A stretch of DNA of 6,969 nucleotides, from the NCBI GenBank assembly GCA_031256575.1, contig JAIRQI010000116.1, positions 1 to 6,969 of the forward strand, given 5' to 3'. The notes under the pieces are model-generated. The model saw only the letters and a list, made by a program, of their open reading frames with translations. It was not told the origin of the DNA and ran no database searches. The position numbers and the translations under genes are program-made. Shown here piece by piece: positions 5,120-6,969 of the stretch (positions within the stretch are counted from its first letter, which is position 1; the number at the start of each line of letters is the position of its first letter). This DNA is from Coriobacteriales bacterium (GTDB lineage Bacteria; Actinomycetota; Coriobacteriia; Coriobacteriales; UBA8131).

Positions 5120-6205
5120 TTAAGCCTCCTTAGGTTTCTTGAAGATATCCAGCGGGTTGATGGCAATCAGAAAGATGCCAATTACCATAATCACTGCTGC
5201 TGCCCATTGAATCGGTAATAGCGCAAAGCCCTCTTGGCCGAACAACACTCCTAAAATCAACCAGCAAAAGAAGGGTACCCAAAACGAGTAAGCACCATTG
5301 CATGCCATCGACAGAGCGGCTCCAATCATCGAGGTACCCTTATACCAGAAGGCAAAGGTAATCGCTGAACAGAGTCCCGAGGCTACGAAAAATATCATCG
5401 CTGCCGGGCTGCTGATAGCCTGGCCAAAGAGCATCGGCCATAGCCCGATGTTTCCAGCTACCGCACAAAGAATCGGTACGGCAAAGAAAATCGTCACTAT
5501 TCCGGAGATGGACTGGCGAATCGATACGCTTATCTGAAAATCAATCAAGGTGGTGCCATAACCGCCTACTGCTCCTTCAAAACCCCAACCAAAAGCGGCA
5601 ATCAAAGCGAATAGCAACCCGAGCAGGAAGTTTGACGAGACATCGACAGATGTAAAGGCCAATGACCCAATCATACTGGAGGCTGTCAGACAGATTAAGA
5701 TACCGCAGCCCATGCGTAGGTTCAGCTTCTGTTTGAAGAGCACCCGACCGATGATAGCACCGATTGATGGACAAAGGGCTGAGATGGTCGCCGCTATTGG
5801 GCCGGCCAACTGCAAAGCGATGATGTAGGAGCTATTAGCAAGCGGCCCTCCGATCAGGGCACAGACTATCATCACCAGTCCAGGTTTGGTTTTCAACACC
5901 CGCAAGAAATCCATGAACTTGCCCCGTACACCGGCGATACCAGTCGCCCACAGTGAACTGACCAAGTCATTGATTCCGCTGCCCAACATACCCAGCACAT
6001 AAATAATCACAAAAGTCGAAAGCCCGACAGTGTTGTCACCATACCAGTCCGCCCAGGGGCCAACCGCCATGCCTTGGGTGATACAGGCGGAGAATATCCC
6101 GTAAATCATCCCAGAGGCGATGGCCAGTATCACTCCTTTCTTGAAGAAGCGGCTACGCAAGTTTTGCATTGCTGCTTCTGCTTGCGGAGAAGGACTGTTG
6201 CTCAT
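5120..6205 (-). CDS. DMT/EamA-superfamily permease linked to an MttB-type methyltransferase
   Basis: This 361-residue integral membrane protein has about ten hydrophobic segments in two halves (roughly 23-180 and 192-350), as expected for the drug/metabolite transporter (EamA) superfamily. Typical features are the GPIAATISALCPSIGAIIGR stretch (135-154) with a following KQKL, and its counterpart in the second half, GTSMIGAALSM (290-300), then GAYSFWVPFFCW and KKP at the end. An atypical segment at about 44-105, rich in aromatic and glycine residues, makes it longer than the usual 290-310. Start: ATG 6205-6203 with AAAGGAG (6218-6212) six bases upstream, and an in-frame TAG just before it. Its position downstream of an mttB-type gene suggests import of a methylated amine or export of its demethylated product. 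Substrate and direction cannot be read from sequence. Confidence 0.87.
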   Translation of the reverse strand: MSNSPSPQAEAAMQNLRSRFFKKGVILAIASGMIYGIFSACITQGMAVGPWADWYGDNTVGLSTFVIIYVLGMLGSGINDLVSSLWATGIAGVRGKFMDFLRVLKTKPGLVMIVCALIGGPLANSSYIIALQLAGPIAATISALCPSIGAIIGRVLFKQKLNLRMGCGILICLTASSMIGSLAFTSVDVSSNFLLGLLFALIAAFGWGFEGAVGGYGTTLIDFQISVSIRQSISGIVTIFFAVPILCAVAGNIGLWPMLFGQAISSPAAMIFFVASGLCSAITFAFWYKGTSMIGAALSMACNGAYSFWVPFFCWLILGVLFGQEGFALLPIQWAAAVIMVIGIFLIAINPLDIFKKPKEA

Positions 6206-6514
6206 CTAGTACTCCTTTCGAGTGTACTTACCGGTTCTTTGCCGGCCCTGCGCGTGTAATTCCAGCGCTTCACCGACTTCTTATACCGGGTCCCTCATCC
6301 ACCGGCTCTTTTTGCCAGCCCTTTTTCGGCTGCTTGCCAGCCCTAGCCCAGCTGCTCGCTGGTTCTACAGCGGCTGACACCGGCACAAAACTGGTTGCTA
6401 CCGGCTCTACACCGGCTTGTTTTGGCTACCGCCTGTACCGCCTGTGCCGCTTTTATCGCTTGTACCACCTGTGTATCTCTTGCGTACTGTGCAGGTACTG
6501 CGTAGACAGCGGCT
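6206..6514. repeat. Repeat-rich spacer between the mttB-type gene and the permease gene
   Basis: About 309 bp with no credible gene, made largely of degenerate repeats. Five 9-bp units sit at 6427-6471 (TACCGCCTG twice, then TGCCGCTTT, TATCGCTTG, TACCACCTG), and looser units continue to about 6500. TTGCCAGCCCT occurs at 6312-6322 and 6334-6344. ACCGG or CCGGCTCT words recur between 6230 and 6410. No terminator or clear promoter is visible, so the permease may be co-transcribed with mttB through this spacer. A 117-codon plus-strand frame across it has no family signature and a repeat-driven composition, and is not called. Confidence 0.7.
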
Positions 6515-6969
6515 CTAGATAGCGATGCTATTGATGTAGTCGACCATGGCTTTCTCTTGCTCAGGGTCCAGCAGACTGGGAGCAGCTGAACCTAGAATAT
6601 GCTCTACCCGGTCATGGGCATTGTCCACGACATTGCGCTGACCGTCTGCTTCCCACTCGTCAATAGAACGCCAGTCCGAGACTGTCGGTTCCCAATAGTC
6701 ACGAAAATGATTGACGGTCGATTCACTGGTCAAAAAGTCAGTGTTGGGCTCAGCATTCAAAAGGTCATCCATACCAAGCTGTTCTTCGTTGAAGGTCAGG
6801 CCTTGAACCAGATGGCGTACCCTGCCGACCAACTCGTCATCAAGCACAGTCTTCTCCAGAGAACAAGTCAAAAGGTTCGCCAGCGACCCGACTGTCTGGC
6901 TAGTCAGGTTAACCCCGGCTAGAGCGGTGTAGAGAAAACTCTGCATGGTCTCCATACCGGCCTGGTAGT
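6515..6969 (-). CDS. MttB-superfamily (trimethylamine/betaine) corrinoid methyltransferase, C-terminal part
   Basis: About 150 C-terminal residues of a protein of roughly 470-500 are visible; the start lies beyond the window. The family pattern is clear: YQAG at the window edge (compare the DAQAGYE region), ALAGVN, then SLEKTVLDDELVGRVRHL (compare SFEQLVLDDE), then DFLTSESTVNHFRDYW-EP, DWRSIDEW and a helical C-terminus. Members transfer a methyl group from trimethylamine, glycine betaine, proline betaine or carnitine to a cognate corrinoid protein in the cytoplasm, feeding methylotrophic or acetogenic C1 metabolism. True trimethylamine enzymes carry pyrrolysine upstream of this part, so the substrate class cannot be decided here. 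The gene ends in an amber (TAG) codon at 6517-6515. The permease and small-protein genes follow on the same strand. Confidence 0.92.
   Translation of the reverse strand, partial: YQAGMETMQSFLYTALAGVNLTSQTVGSLANLLTCSLEKTVLDDELVGRVRHLVQGLTFNEEQLGMDDLLNAEPNTDFLTSESTVNHFRDYWEPTVSDWRSIDEWEADGQRNVVDNAHDRVEHILGSAAPSLLDPEQEKAMVDYINSIAI

Noticed and set aside
6169..6522. Plus-strand 117-codon frame over the mttB-permease spacer
   Set aside because: YRL/CRF triplet composition comes from the 9-bp repeats; the start lies inside the permease gene, and there is no homology signal or ribosome binding site.

Overview
All convincing genes lie on the minus strand, so the window reads biologically from right to left. 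Base composition is close to even GC with many GC-rich codons. The proteins point to a strict anaerobe: a corrinoid-dependent methyltransferase of the MttB (trimethylamine/betaine) superfamily and a soluble NuoE/NuoF-type NADH diaphorase pair. The DUF559-like protein resembles, from memory, hypothetical proteins that are common in Coriobacteriia (Eggerthellaceae, Collinsella, Olsenella relatives). A Coriobacteriia host is therefore my best guess. It is an inference, and a Clostridia-type anaerobe is not excluded.

Region 1 (6969 down to about 4735) is a methylated-amine module. It holds the C-terminal part of an MttB-superfamily methyltransferase (upstream part outside the window), a repeat-rich spacer of about 300 bp, and a ten-helix DMT/EamA-type permease. 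The permease stop codon directly abuts an 87-residue small protein with a winged-helix-like layout, and a clear intrinsic terminator follows. The likely job is uptake and demethylation of a quaternary or tertiary amine whose identity cannot be read from the sequence.

Region 2 (4448 to 3405) is an unusual AraC-family regulator with two predicted transmembrane segments ahead of a cytoplasmic central domain and a C-terminal double HTH. Its 3' end runs into a 13-bp tandem repeat array. It is a plausible regulator of the neighbouring amine module, but no direct link is visible.

Region 3 (3404 to 1865) has a non-coding stretch with degenerate repeats and a nested inverted-repeat structure of about 140 bp. 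This abuts the probable leaderless promoter of a DUF559/Vsr-like (PD-(D/E)xK-type) protein. The long open frame of this gene runs through the inverted repeat, but the real start is probably 57 codons further in.

Region 4 (1864 to 1) has a good sigma-70-type promoter with a LacI/PurR-like palindrome in its spacer. It precedes nuoE-like and nuoF-like genes that overlap by ATGA. They encode the NADH/FMN/[2Fe-2S] diaphorase module found in NAD(P)-linked [FeFe]-hydrogenases and formate dehydrogenases; the catalytic subunit would lie beyond position 1. The NuoE homologue carries an odd C-terminal tail built from 21-bp (7-codon) repeats.

A recurring theme is short-period tandem or degenerate repeats at gene ends: the NuoE tail, the AraC 3' end and the mttB-permease spacer. 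Together with the inverted-repeat block, these are the features least explained by ordinary annotation.
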